From: Bifidobacterium scardovii JCM 12489 = DSM 13734
GTDB taxonomy: Bacteria > Actinomycetota > Actinomycetes > Actinomycetales > Bifidobacteriaceae
Direction: 5' to 3'
DNA: 64,000 nt
Assembly (NCBI RefSeq): GCF_001042635.1
Contig: NZ_AP012331.1
Coordinates: 1,054,001 to 1,118,000, forward strand
The notes beneath the pieces were generated by a model. The model did no database searches, had not been told where the DNA came from, and was given only the letters and a program-made list of their open reading frames with translations. The translations under genes were made by a program, and so were the position numbers. Positions 34,665-43,172 of the stretch are shown here, in pieces (the first letter of the stretch is position 1; the number at the start of each line of letters is the position of its first letter).

Positions 34665-35612
34665 GTGAGTGCAACAAACTCTTCGGCCAGGCCCGCGGAA
34701 GTGAAAACCAACGCCACTCCCGTGTGGAAGAAGAGGCTTGGCCTGAAAGGCGCCCTGTTCGGCGTCCCGTTCTTCGGCCTGTTCCTGTTCTCGTTCATCA
34801 TCCCGTTCCTGTACGCCCTGTGGGAGAGCCTGTTCGTCAAGAAGTCCAGCGGGCTGGGCGTCGGCAGTGCCACCCTCCACTTCGCGGGTCTGAGCCAGTA
34901 CCTGCGCGTCTTCAAGGACGGCGCGTTCTGGTCCGGTATGGGCCGGGTCGCCCTGTTCACCTGCGTGGTGACCCCACTGATCATGATCTTCGCGCTCGTC
35001 GAGGCCCTGCTGCTGGACTCCGCGCGCAAGAAGGCCAAGAAGGCCTGCCGCTTCCTGCTGCTCGTGCCCTACATGGTGCCCTCCATCGTCTCCACGCTGA
35101 TCTGGGTGTACATGTACTCGCCGGACATCGGCCCGCTCAAGAAGTTCTTCGCCGTCTTCGGGCTGACGGTCAACTTCTTCAGCCCGCAGATGCTGTGGGT
35201 CTCCATGGCCAACCTGCTGCTGTGGATCAACATCGGTTTCAACATGCTGATCCTCTACGGTTCGCTCACCTCCATCGACCCCTCGCTCTACGAGAGCGCC
35301 AAGGTGGACGGCGCCGGCGAGTTCCGCATCGCCTGGCCCATCAAGATACCGATGGTGCGCGGCACCCTGGTGCTGACCGGCCTGCTCTCGATGATCGGCA
35401 TGCTCCAGCTCTTCGACCAGCCGCTGCTGTTCCGCTCCGCCTCGCCCGAGACGGTCACCGCGAACTTCACGCCGATCATGACCATCTACAACTACACGTT
35501 CACCGCCGGCGGCGACTACAACTATGCGGCGGCCCTGTCGGTCGTGCTCGCCATCGTCATCGCCATCATCTCCGCCATCGTCTACGGAGCCACCAACAAG
35601 AAGGGCAAGTGA
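34665..35612 (+). CDS. Sugar ABC transporter permease (MalF-like)
   Basis: 315 residues from GTG 34665 with GGAG upstream. Six hydrophobic helices and the CUT1 EAA loop ESAKVDGAGEFRIAWPIKIPM (about 208-228), which docks onto a shared ATPase encoded elsewhere. It pairs with the permease that starts five bases after its stop. The pair closely resembles that at 51199 and 52154, so the two transporters are paralogous. The binding protein upstream is broken, so import through this system needs either suppression or a borrowed binding protein. Confidence 0.92.
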   Translation: MSATNSSARPAEVKTNATPVWKKRLGLKGALFGVPFFGLFLFSFIIPFLYALWESLFVKKSSGLGVGSATLHFAGLSQYLRVFKDGAFWSGMGRVALFTCVVTPLIMIFALVEALLLDSARKKAKKACRFLLLVPYMVPSIVSTLIWVYMYSPDIGPLKKFFAVFGLTVNFFSPQMLWVSMANLLLWINIGFNMLILYGSLTSIDPSLYESAKVDGAGEFRIAWPIKIPMVRGTLVLTGLLSMIGMLQLFDQPLLFRSASPETVTANFTPIMTIYNYTFTAGGDYNYAAALSVVLAIVIAIISAIVYGATNKKGK

Positions 35613-35617
35613 GTGAT

Positions 35618-36514
35618 ATGAGCAACGCGATTATGCAGTCCAAGTACGGCGCTGGCGCAAGCAACAAGCCGAAGTCCAAGTGGAGCCGCCCCGGCATCCT
35701 GATCGCCCTGGCGGTCCTCACCTTCTATTCGATCGCCCCGCTGTGGTGGCTGGTGGTCTCCGTGACCAAGAGCCGCGTGGAGCTCTACAACACCAACGGC
35801 CTGTGGTTCGGCAAGGAGAACCACCTCGTCGAGAACTTCCAGCAGCTGTTCACCTACGAGAACGGCATCTTCTTCAAGTGGATGCTCAACTCGATCCTGT
35901 ACGCGGGCGTCGGCTCCCTGGTGTGCATGGTCATCTCCATCATGGCCGGCTATTCGCTGAGCAAGTTCGAGTTCCGCGGCAAGGCCGTCGAGATGGGCCT
36001 GGTCATGTCGTCCTTCCTGGTACCCACCGCGCTGCTCACGCTGCCGATGTACCTGCTGTTCTCCGGCCTGCACCTGACCGACACCGTCTGGGCCGTGCTC
36101 ATCCCGTCCTTCGTCAACACCTTCGACGTGTACCTGGCCAAGGAATACATCGACGGCTCCGTGCCGGACGAACTGCTCGAGGCCGCCCGCGTGGACGGCG
36201 CCGGCGAGTTCCACATCTTCCGCAAGATCGTCATGCCGCTGCTGCCGACCCCGGCCGCCACCATCTTCATCCTGACCTTCGTGCTGCAGTGGAACAACTT
36301 CTACCTGCCGATCACTAGGCTGCGCGGCAGCGACAAGTGGACCCTGTCCCTGGGCCCCTACAGCTTCATGCAGACCAAGCAATCCTCGCTGTTCGACCCG
36401 ACCACCATCGCCTTGGCGGGCGCGGTGCTCTCCATCATTCCGTTGGCCGTGGTGATGATCGCCATGCAGCGGTTCTGGAAGTTCGGCGTGGCCCTCGGCG
36501 GCGTGAAGGGCTGA
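35618..36514 (+). CDS. Sugar ABC transporter permease (MalG-like)
   Basis: 298 residues. Long first helix (ILIALAVLTFYSIAPLWWLVVSV), six helices in all, and EAA loop EAARVDGAGEFHIFRKIVMPLLPT (about 185-208). The C-terminus ends in the family-typical GVALGGVKG. Translated from an ATG five bases after the stop of the MalF-like partner. Intact despite the pseudogenised binding protein in the same operon, which suggests recent inactivation. Located in the cytoplasmic membrane. Confidence 0.92.
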   Translation: MSNAIMQSKYGAGASNKPKSKWSRPGILIALAVLTFYSIAPLWWLVVSVTKSRVELYNTNGLWFGKENHLVENFQQLFTYENGIFFKWMLNSILYAGVGSLVCMVISIMAGYSLSKFEFRGKAVEMGLVMSSFLVPTALLTLPMYLLFSGLHLTDTVWAVLIPSFVNTFDVYLAKEYIDGSVPDELLEAARVDGAGEFHIFRKIVMPLLPTPAATIFILTFVLQWNNFYLPITRLRGSDKWTLSLGPYSFMQTKQSSLFDPTTIALAGAVLSIIPLAVVMIAMQRFWKFGVALGGVKG

Positions 36515-36550
36515 TCGCCGCCGCATCGGCCCGTCTGCCGACGCAAATGT

Positions 36551-36566
36551 CTGTAACTAGTTACAG
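36551..36566. promoter_or_regulatory. Perfect LacI-type operator CTGTAACTAGTTACAG
   Basis: A 16-base perfect palindrome in the gap before the alpha/beta hydrolase gene. It defines the consensus for the imperfect sites at 33046, 33115 and 37496, all around this transporter locus. Confidence 0.75.
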
Positions 36567-36615
36567 AATGGATATGGGCAAGCCGGGTGGCTTGCATCAG
36601 GGGAGTTCAATCATC

Positions 36616-37407
36616 ATGGAATCGAAACAGGTATATGCCGTGCTGATCCACGGCTGGGCGGGCTCGGTACGGGTCTGGGACCACATCGGGTGGCCCGACG
36701 ACTGGACCGTGCTGCCGTACGAGCTGCCGGGCCATGGCAGCCGCAGGGACGAGGGCCCCTGGACCATTCCCGGCGCCGGCGAGGATCTGGCGGAGTTCAT
36801 CCGCCGCAACGTTCCCGCGGGGGAGCGGGCCATACTCATCGGGCACTCCATGGGCGGCCAGCTCTCGCTCTACGTGCATGTGCACTATCCCGAGCTGGTG
36901 GCCGGCGAGGTCGTCATGGACCCCGCCCTGGGCGCCGAGGACGCCGAGATCGCCGGCCAGCCGACCCTGCTCAAGGCGCTGACCGATGACGCCTACGGCA
37001 CCACGGAGGGCTTCATCCAAGGCGCGTTCTCGCCGTACACGCCGCAGAGCGTGCGCGAGATGGTCGTGGGGGACGTGCGCCGCACCAACCCGCAGGCCAT
37101 CGCCGACTACTTCCGTTCGGAGTACATGGATCCCGAGTCGTTCGGCAACCGCAAGCCGGCCGTCGCCATGGGGCTGAAGCGCACCAAGCCCACGCTCGGC
37201 ATCTACCTGACGCCGGCCCGGGCCGGATTCGAGCGCGAGTGCGGCACCGCGGACGTGGAGATCTGGTCCGGCGGCCACGGGCACTTCATGTTCCTCGAGG
37301 ACCCGGTCCGCTTCTCCGACGAGGTGGTCAGCTGGGCCATCAGCCGGGGGCTGTACGAGAACGCTGACGCGGAACTGCGGCTGGTCTCCGCCGCGCTCGC
37401 TGTGTGA
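36616..37407 (+). CDS. Alpha/beta hydrolase
   Basis: 263 residues. Oxyanion segment LIHGWAGSVRVWD near the N-terminus, nucleophile elbow GHSMGG (about residues 75-80), candidate acid Asp in MDPALG and catalytic His in GGHGHFM (about 224). Fold and length match serine esterase/lipase-like hydrolases. It sits behind its own operator copy and between the ABC permeases and the LacI gene, so it is probably induced with the transporter. It could deacylate an imported glycoside, but no substrate can be read from sequence. Confidence 0.82.
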   Translation: MESKQVYAVLIHGWAGSVRVWDHIGWPDDWTVLPYELPGHGSRRDEGPWTIPGAGEDLAEFIRRNVPAGERAILIGHSMGGQLSLYVHVHYPELVAGEVVMDPALGAEDAEIAGQPTLLKALTDDAYGTTEGFIQGAFSPYTPQSVREMVVGDVRRTNPQAIADYFRSEYMDPESFGNRKPAVAMGLKRTKPTLGIYLTPARAGFERECGTADVEIWSGGHGHFMFLEDPVRFSDEVVSWAISRGLYENADAELRLVSAALAV

Positions 37408-37410
37408 TTC

Positions 37411-37429
37411 GGCTCCCGCTTGCGGGAAC
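37411..37429. repeat. Short REP-like palindrome
   Basis: GGCTCCCGCTTGCGGGAAC, a single short hairpin of the dispersed family, directly after the hydrolase stop codon. Confidence 0.5.
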
Positions 37430-37495
37430 GATGCGCATGCGCAGGATATTGAGGGGTGACGTTGCGGTCGCCCTTTTCCATACTCTGCGTAAGAT

Positions 37496-37509
37496 GAAAA
37501 CAGTTACAC
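37496..37509 (+). promoter_or_regulatory. Imperfect operator upstream of LacI gene
   Basis: GAAAACAGTTACAC, a half-conserved copy of TGTAACTAGTTACA, 48 bases before the LacI start. It suggests autoregulation. Confidence 0.45.
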
Positions 37510-37556
37510 ACTCGATGTTCACCGATGACGTGTGAAGGATATGGAGCGATTCCCCG

Positions 37557-38645
37557 ATGACAGACGCACAGCCAGGGGCGGCTTCCGCGCATTCGGCGGG
37601 CAACGGCAAAAGCCGCAAGGGCCCGGCCAAGACCGCCGGCGCGAACATCCGCGACATCGCGGCGGCGGCCGGCGTCTCAGTGGCCACCGTCTCCCGCGTG
37701 ATGCGCGGCAACGCCAAGGTCTCCGACGAGACGCGCGCCAAGGTCGAACAGGCGGTCAAGGACCTCGGCTACGTGCCCAACGCCCACGCCCTCGCCCTGA
37801 CCACCCCGCCCAACTCGGTCACCCTGGTGATGCGTTCGATCACCGGCGGCACCTATAGCGAGATGGCCGGCGCGGTCGCCGATGAGGCCATACGCCGGGG
37901 CATGACCTTCCGGCTCATCGCCACAGGCGGCGCCCGGGTGGACGGCAAGGCGGTGCTTACCGACCTGCTGGCGCAGCGCCCGCGCGTGGCCATCATCGTG
38001 GCCGACGACGACCCCGGCTCCATCAAGGACGCCGAGCTCAACGAATACGTGGGCCAGTTCGAATCGATGGGCACCACGCTGGTGGCCCTGGCCCGGCCCC
38101 GCATCGATCTGGCCGATCGGATCGGCGTGGTGGACTACGCGAACGAGCGCGGCGTGTACATGATGACCAAATACCTGATTTCCTTAGGCCATCGGGACAT
38201 GCTGTTCGTCGGCGTGCGCACGGCCTCGCCCATTTTCACCCAGCGCTATCAGGGATTCCTGAAGGCGTTGGCGGATGCCGGCATCGACCATGATCCCGCC
38301 GGCGACCTGCCCTTCGACGGCAACCGTGCGGCTGACGCCGCCAACGTCGTCGCCCGATATCGGGATGGCAGCCCGTTCACCGCCGTGGTCGGCGTCACCG
38401 ACGTGGCCGCGCTCGACTCCATCAACGCCCTGCAGTCCCTTGGGGTCGCCGTGCCCGGGCAGATCTCCGCCGGAGGCTTCGACGACATGCCCTACGCCGG
38501 CGATCTCATCGTGCCCCTGACCACCGTGCATGTGCCCTTCGCGGACATGGGCGCCACCGCCGTGCGCATTGGTCTCGGCAACCTCAAGGATGTGATGATG
38601 CCCGCCGAACTGGTCGTCCGCAAATCCACCGGGCCGGTGAACTGA
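37557..38645 (+). CDS. LacI family transcriptional regulator of the 33-37 kb transporter locus
   Basis: 362 residues from ATG 37557. A basic, Ala/Gly-rich N-terminal extension of about 28 residues precedes the HTH NIRDIAAAAGVSVATVSRVMRGNAKVS. The effector domain is complete (PNSVTLVMRSITGG to GFDDMPYAGDLIVPLTTV). Four copies of the TGTAACTAGTTACA dyad surround the locus (33046, 33115, 36551, 37496), so these are its likely operators. Expected effector: the sugar carried by the adjacent ABC transporter. Confidence 0.88.
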   Translation: MTDAQPGAASAHSAGNGKSRKGPAKTAGANIRDIAAAAGVSVATVSRVMRGNAKVSDETRAKVEQAVKDLGYVPNAHALALTTPPNSVTLVMRSITGGTYSEMAGAVADEAIRRGMTFRLIATGGARVDGKAVLTDLLAQRPRVAIIVADDDPGSIKDAELNEYVGQFESMGTTLVALARPRIDLADRIGVVDYANERGVYMMTKYLISLGHRDMLFVGVRTASPIFTQRYQGFLKALADAGIDHDPAGDLPFDGNRAADAANVVARYRDGSPFTAVVGVTDVAALDSINALQSLGVAVPGQISAGGFDDMPYAGDLIVPLTTVHVPFADMGATAVRIGLGNLKDVMMPAELVVRKSTGPVN

Positions 38646-38744
38646 TCCCCGATCGCCCCCGTGGAATAGCGGCATGATCGTAAGTCAGCGGGAAGGTCGG
38701 ATTCGTGGCGGGTCGCGTGTGCGGCGGAGACTTGCGGGCAGGGT

Positions 38745-39893
38745 TCATGCGCGCGGCGGGACGATGGACTCGCGGGCGTGGAACGTCACCGGAAACACCG
38801 GGTGTTCGCCCTGGTCGACGGGCAATCCCAGCGCCAGTCGGGCGCTGTACCGGCCGATGTCCTCGTAGGGGACGGCCACGCTGCTCAGTCTCGGGATGAG
38901 GACCTCGTTGCTGGACAGGTCGTCGAAGCCGGTGATCGACAGATCCTCCGGAATACGCAAGCCGTATCGCCGGGCGATCGAATACACGCAGTAGGCGGCG
39001 AAATCGGTGACGCAGACGATGGCGGTCGGGCGCCGGTCCGGGGCCATGCGCAGCAGGCGATCCATGGCCGGAGCCAAGGTGTCCTTGAAGTTGTCGGAAT
39101 GGCCGACCAGTGCGCTTCGGTTGTCAACATATTGCCCATTGGCCTGCAGGGCGTCGCGATATCCCAGAAAGCGCTCCCGTGCGGTCGAGCGGTCGTCGTA
39201 CCCCAGAAAGGCGATGCGGCGGTGACCGGCTTGGAGCAGCGCTGTGGTCGCTTCCCGAACGCCGCCACGCTGATCGTAGGCCACGGACGGCACCTCGTCC
39301 AAGCCGGGGATGCGCGAGACGCCGCACAGCACCAGCGATGCGCCGACGGAGGCCAGAATATCCCGGCAGACGGCGATATGCGCCCGGTACGACGCGCTTG
39401 CCGTTCGGGAGCCGATGAGCAACACGCCCGAAACCCGTTGCCGGGCGAGCAGTTCGATGGATTCGCGTTCGTCCGCCATGTCGGTGTGCGACGAATTGGT
39501 CAGCAGCATGGTGCGGTGGCTTCTGGCCACGCCGTCCACGCTCTGGGCGATGCGCGCGAATGGTTCGGCGAGAAAGGCGTTCGTGACGAAGGCCAGCGTC
39601 TTGGTGCCGGCCCCGGACATCGACTGCGCCAGGCCGTTGACCACATAATTGAGATTCCGGGCCTCCTGCGCGACCCTCGCCCGCGTATCCGCGCTGATCA
39701 TCGTGTTGCCGGCAAGGGCCCGCGAGGCGGTGGAGACGGACACCCCGGCGGCTTTCGCCACATCCTTCAGGGCGGCGTCGGCGTGTTTCCGGGGGCCGGG
39801 CAGGGGCGTGCGCGGTATGGTGAACGCAGCCGCTTTCCGGCTTCTGAGGAAATCACAGGCCCCGTGTGCTTCGCGCGCACGGGGCCTTGTCAT
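38745..39893 (-). CDS. LacI family transcriptional regulator (start uncertain)
   Basis: HTH is ALKDVAKAAGVSVSTASRALAGNTMIS, followed by a complete effector domain ending SITGFDDLSSNEVLIPRLSSVAVPYED. I place the start at ATG 39893 (382 residues), but no good ribosome binding site is visible, and the ~40 residues before the HTH are not typical. An imperfect 12-base hairpin (GGCCCCGTGTGC / GCGCACGGGGCC) lies within those codons at about 39859-39886, so the true start could be a rare codon nearer the HTH. No obvious target gene adjoins; the nearest are the two small proteins upstream. Confidence 0.78.
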   Translation of the reverse strand: MTRPRAREAHGACDFLRSRKAAAFTIPRTPLPGPRKHADAALKDVAKAAGVSVSTASRALAGNTMISADTRARVAQEARNLNYVVNGLAQSMSGAGTKTLAFVTNAFLAEPFARIAQSVDGVARSHRTMLLTNSSHTDMADERESIELLARQRVSGVLLIGSRTASASYRAHIAVCRDILASVGASLVLCGVSRIPGLDEVPSVAYDQRGGVREATTALLQAGHRRIAFLGYDDRSTARERFLGYRDALQANGQYVDNRSALVGHSDNFKDTLAPAMDRLLRMAPDRRPTAIVCVTDFAAYCVYSIARRYGLRIPEDLSITGFDDLSSNEVLIPRLSSVAVPYEDIGRYSARLALGLPVDQGEHPVFPVTFHARESIVPPRA

Positions 39894-40037
39894 ATCCGGT
39901 GGCTGCGATGCAGCGTGCCGTTCGGTCGGGACTCGTTTGGATGCGTAAGGGGAGTCGGACGATTGGTCGCGTGCGGAAAGCGGGGTGGCGTGAAACAAGA
40001 AGATGATGAAAACAAGAATATATGGACGCCGTTGTCC

Positions 40038-40147
40038 GGTTATCGTTCAGTTATCGATTCAGCTATCGGTTCGGTTATCGGTTCGGTTATCGCTCAGTCA
40101 TCGCCGTCCGGTTGCTGCCGTCCGGTTGCTGCCGTCCGGTTGTCGCG
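40038..40147. repeat. Two adjacent microsatellite-type tandem repeats (12 bp and 14 bp)
   Basis: About five and a half copies of GTTATCGGTTCG-like 12-mers (40038-40103) are followed by three copies of GTCCGGTTGCTGCC (40106-40147). They lie in the 333-base gap between the LacI gene start and the first small gene, where I see no other feature. Neither lies in a supported reading frame. Confidence 0.75.
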
Positions 40148-40226
40148 ATGCCGAATCATGCGGTCGAAGTCGACCGATGGGGGCTTGCCGTTCGGGGCAA
40201 ACTCGTGGCGGCCGCCAAACGGATGT

Positions 40227-40358
40227 TCAGCGGGCGCTCTTGTTGACTCCGTTGACGATGTCGGCGAACATCTTGGAGTTGGCGTAGCCGGAACGGGCCA
40301 TGGCGTCCATGCCGTAGAGCGCGAGACCGTGGACCATCGAATCCTTGAGAGACATCAT
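40227..40358 (-). CDS. Small protein of 43 residues, paralogue 1
   Basis: Tandem ATG codons at 40358 and 40355, with GAAAGGAAATATC directly upstream. The product begins MMSLKDSMVHGLALYGMDAM and ends NGVNKSAR. The second small gene, 118 bases upstream on the same strand, begins MSFKDSMIRGLAMYGMSAMS and ends EADKSAR, so the two are clearly homologous at both ends with a diverged middle. Met-rich and probably helical, with no signal peptide or Cys. I do not recognise the family. The parallel ribosome binding sites and conserved ends argue that both are translated. Confidence 0.7.
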   Translation of the reverse strand: MMSLKDSMVHGLALYGMDAMARSGYANSKMFADIVNGVNKSAR

Positions 40359-40475
40359 GATATTTCCTTTCGTCGTGAATTGTCATTGCGCAAGGCCGTT
40401 GCGGGCTTTGCGGTCGTATCGCCGTAAGGCGGGTCAGTCTTCCGGGCGTCCGGGGACCGGGTTGCGGAATGGGGC

Positions 40476-40604
40476 TCAGCGGGCGCTCTTGTCGGCCTCG
40501 TCGATCATGTCGCGCATCATCGTGGTGGTGGGGCGGCCGTGCTGGCTCATCGCGCTCATGCCGTACATCGCGAGACCGCGGATCATCGAATCCTTGAAGG
40601 ACAT
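40476..40604 (-). CDS. Small protein of 42 residues, paralogue 2
   Basis: ATG 40604 with GGAAAGGAAATACG upstream, nearly the same leader as its sister. It begins MSFKDSMIRGLAMYGMSAMS, has a Thr/Met-rich middle (TTTMMRDM) and an acidic EADKSAR end. It is first in a likely two-gene unit, transcribed away from a LacI gene, with a perfect 20-base palindrome 66 bases before its start. Function unknown; size and charge would fit a regulatory peptide or a small membrane-surface protein, but there is no evidence for either. Confidence 0.7.
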   Translation of the reverse strand: MSFKDSMIRGLAMYGMSAMSQHGRPTTTMMRDMIDEADKSAR

Positions 40605-40669
40605 CGTATTTCCTTTCCTTGGGTCAAGCTCGGGAGCTTGACTGTGTTGTGTTATTCTGTTCGGCTTCT

Positions 40670-40689
40670 TTCTGAAACCGGTTTCAGAA
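40670..40689. promoter_or_regulatory. Perfect 20-bp palindrome in the small-protein/LacI divergent region
   Basis: TTCTGAAACCGGTTTCAGAA, an uninterrupted palindrome with a central CCGG, typical of LacI operators. It lies 66 bases upstream of the small-protein start and 237 bases before the LacI start. The rest of this 321-base gap shows no gene. Confidence 0.75.
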
Positions 40690-40925
40690 TAGCGCATATC
40701 GTCGACGAATGCAAGGGCGCGTTTGTCGCCCACGGCGTTTCGGCCGCGATGCCGGCCCTGATCGGGCGGCGGGCGCCGGCTGGTCGGATCGCGTCGATGC
40801 GTCTTGCGGCGGTTTCCGGACTCCTCGCCCTGTCTTACAATATGGCTGTGCCGCGGGATCGGGTGGCTCGGTATGACCTGAATCGCCGTCGGCCAAATGA
40901 CGACTACGGGAATGGAAAGGTTTCG

Positions 40926-41948
40926 ATGGCGAAAAGCAAGGGCCGTACGCGGCCGGTGATCAAGGACGTCGCCAAGCTCGCCGGCGTGTCCGCGCCGACG
41001 GTCTCCCGCTACCTCAACGGCACGGTCAACGTCACCGAGGACAAGCGCGAGCGCATCGCCAGGGCCATCGAGGAACTGGGCTACGAGCCGAGCGTCGTGG
41101 CGCGCGCCCTGTCGAACCGGGAGATGGATTCCGTGGTGGTGTTCGCCGCCAATCCCTCGGCCTTCTCCACGTCCGAGACGAACCACGGCGTGGAGGCCGC
41201 CGCCCGCAAGCGCGGTTTCCTGATCAACATCGTCTCGCTGGACGAATCGGATATGGATTCCGTCGAGGCGCGCGTGCGCATGGGGCTGTCGGTCAGGCCG
41301 GCCGGCGTCATCGTCTACGAGTACGACAAATCCGGCATCAAGGCGCTCGAACACGTCCCGCAGGGCGTGCCGACCGTCGTGGTCGGCGGCAGCTTCGGCG
41401 ACGGCGACTACCAGATCATCAACGCCGAGCGCGATGGCGGCCGGTGGATGACCATGCATCTGCTGAATCTGGGACATCGAACCGTATTCCATGTGGCGCG
41501 CGCGCAGGGGCCCACCGACAACACGCGCACCAATGGCTGGCTCGACGCGTTGACGGAATGCGGCATCGAGCCGCCCGACCCGATCATCGTCTCCGACGCC
41601 GACCTGGACGAGGCGGTGCGCGCCGGGCGCAGCCTGGGCGAGCGGGACGACGTGACCGCGATCTTCGCCGGCAACGACGAGACCGCCATCGCGGTGATGC
41701 GGGGGTTGCGCGAAGCCGGGCGCCGGGTGCCGGGCGACGTCAGCGTCGTGGGCTTCGACAACCGGAACTTCGCCTCCATGTGGGAGCCGGCGCTGACCAG
41801 TTACACGCAGAATTTCCTGGACATGGGGGAGCGGGCGTTCCGCATGGTGTTCGAGCAGATCCGGGCCAAGCGCGCGGGCGCCGAAATGCCGCCGGCCCGG
41901 GTCGAGGTGGTGCAGGGGCGCCCGTGCCTGCGCGATTCGGAACGCTGA
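40926..41948 (+). CDS. LacI family transcriptional regulator
   Basis: 340 residues from ATG 40926 with GGAAAGG upstream. HTH: VIKDVAKLAGVSAPTVSRYLNGTVNVT; hinge YEPSVVARALS; the effector domain ends VVGFDNRNFASMWEPALTSYTQ. Divergent from the small-protein pair and separated from it by the 20-base palindrome, which is the best candidate operator. No transporter or hydrolase adjoins, which is unusual for a LacI protein in this window. Confidence 0.88.
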   Translation: MAKSKGRTRPVIKDVAKLAGVSAPTVSRYLNGTVNVTEDKRERIARAIEELGYEPSVVARALSNREMDSVVVFAANPSAFSTSETNHGVEAAARKRGFLINIVSLDESDMDSVEARVRMGLSVRPAGVIVYEYDKSGIKALEHVPQGVPTVVVGGSFGDGDYQIINAERDGGRWMTMHLLNLGHRTVFHVARAQGPTDNTRTNGWLDALTECGIEPPDPIIVSDADLDEAVRAGRSLGERDDVTAIFAGNDETAIAVMRGLREAGRRVPGDVSVVGFDNRNFASMWEPALTSYTQNFLDMGERAFRMVFEQIRAKRAGAEMPPARVEVVQGRPCLRDSER

Positions 41949-42023
41949 CGGATTGATGCGATTCCGGCGGGAAATATCGCATCCCGCCGCTGTGGCCCGG
42001 TTTCCCACGATCGCGACATGCCG

Positions 42024-42076
42024 ACGATATATCGCGATATATCGTGTTATAGTGATGTCAAACGCGATATATTGCG
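42024..42076 (+). promoter_or_regulatory. 22-bp perfect palindrome and half-copy upstream of the DUF4097-PadR operon
   Basis: A perfect 22-base palindrome (42024-42045; half-site ACGATATATCG) is followed at 42063-42076 by CGCGATATATTGCG, an imperfect copy. The AT-rich cores suit a PadR-type dimer, so the PadR protein of the same operon probably binds here. Confidence 0.7.
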
Positions 42077-42122
42077 AACAATCTATCCGGCGCCGCGAGG
42101 CGCCGGGGAATGCGAGGGCATC

Positions 42123-43172
42123 ATGTCGTACACGATGGATGATCGTGATCGGATTCAGGGCCATGGCCGGGATGATGGTGACATGCACCGCGGCGGCGAG
42201 CGGTGGGTCGTCGGGGAAGGGGAATCCAAGACCTTCGATCTCGACGGCGTCGAGCGGCTCAAGGTCTCGCTGCTCAAGGGGCGCATCGACGTGATCGGCC
42301 ACGACGACGAGAGCTGCCGTCTGGAGATCACCAAGGTGAAGGGCGCACCGGTGAACGTCTCCTTCGACGGCCGCAGGCTCGTCATCGCCAACGACGACAA
42401 GGTATCCAATGGCGTGCTGTCTTTCCTGGGCATTCATGTCAGCTTCGGCGGGGTTCCGCGGACGATGACCGCGCGTGCCGACGTCAGCCTGCTGGTGCCG
42501 CGCGATGTGGCGGCGAAGATCTCCACGATCAGCGGCGATGCGCTGATCAGCGGCCTGACGTGCGGCGCCAAGCTGGACACCGTGTCCGGCACGCTGCTCA
42601 GCGACGGCGTGTCCGGCGCGCTGAACATGGATACGGTCAGCGGCAAGGTCGAGGCGCGCAACCACCACGGCTCGGTGCGGGCGAAGACGGTCGGCGGCGA
42701 CGTGGTCGTCAGCGGCAACTGCACGGACGTCTCCGCCGAGGCGGTCAGCGGCAACCTGTATGTGGATGCGTTCGGCGCGCCGGAGCGGATCCGCTACCAC
42801 GCGGTCAGCGGCAGCATGGCCGTGCGGCTCGACCCCGAGGTGCGCGCCACGTACAAGGCCAGCTCGATCGGGGGCCGCGCGCGCATCGGCGCGCAGGAAT
42901 TCAAGATCCGCGACGCGCTGAACTTCGCGGACGGGCCCGAGCACGGCCGCCCGGTGAACATCGAGTTCAATGCGGTCGGCGGCAGCCTGAAGGTCGTCCG
43001 CCGGGCCTTCGAGCCGTTCGACCCGGACGGCGGTGAGACCGGCGACGATGATGGTTCGGACGGCGGCCGGGGGAGCGGCGCTGCTCGCGGCGCTCGCGGC
43101 GAGGGGATCGCGGATGATTCGGGCGCGTCGGATTCCTCGGACGGCGTCCGCGGTGAGGAAAGCGCATCATAA
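42123..43172 (+). CDS. DUF4097 family beta-sheet repeat protein
   Basis: 349 residues from ATG 42123. After a polar N-terminus there is a series of short beta repeats with a recurring VSG core (KISTISGDALISG, LDTVSGTLLSDG, MDTVSGKVEARN, AEAVSGNLYVD, YHAVSGSMAV), the signature of DUF4097/adhesin-like cytoplasmic proteins. A Gly/Asp/Arg-rich disordered tail follows. No signal peptide or membrane helix. The family usually accompanies PadR or anti-sigma-like regulators; its function is not established. Its stop (TAA) shares one base with the PadR start (TAATG), so the two are translationally coupled. Confidence 0.85.
   Translation: MSYTMDDRDRIQGHGRDDGDMHRGGERWVVGEGESKTFDLDGVERLKVSLLKGRIDVIGHDDESCRLEITKVKGAPVNVSFDGRRLVIANDDKVSNGVLSFLGIHVSFGGVPRTMTARADVSLLVPRDVAAKISTISGDALISGLTCGAKLDTVSGTLLSDGVSGALNMDTVSGKVEARNHHGSVRAKTVGGDVVVSGNCTDVSAEAVSGNLYVDAFGAPERIRYHAVSGSMAVRLDPEVRATYKASSIGGRARIGAQEFKIRDALNFADGPEHGRPVNIEFNAVGGSLKVVRRAFEPFDPDGGETGDDDGSDGGRGSGAARGARGEGIADDSGASDSSDGVRGEESAS

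Noticed and set aside
34286..36514. 742-codon frame joining solute-binding tail to the second permease
   Set aside because: Only the part after 35618 is a permease; the rest reads the first permease out of frame.
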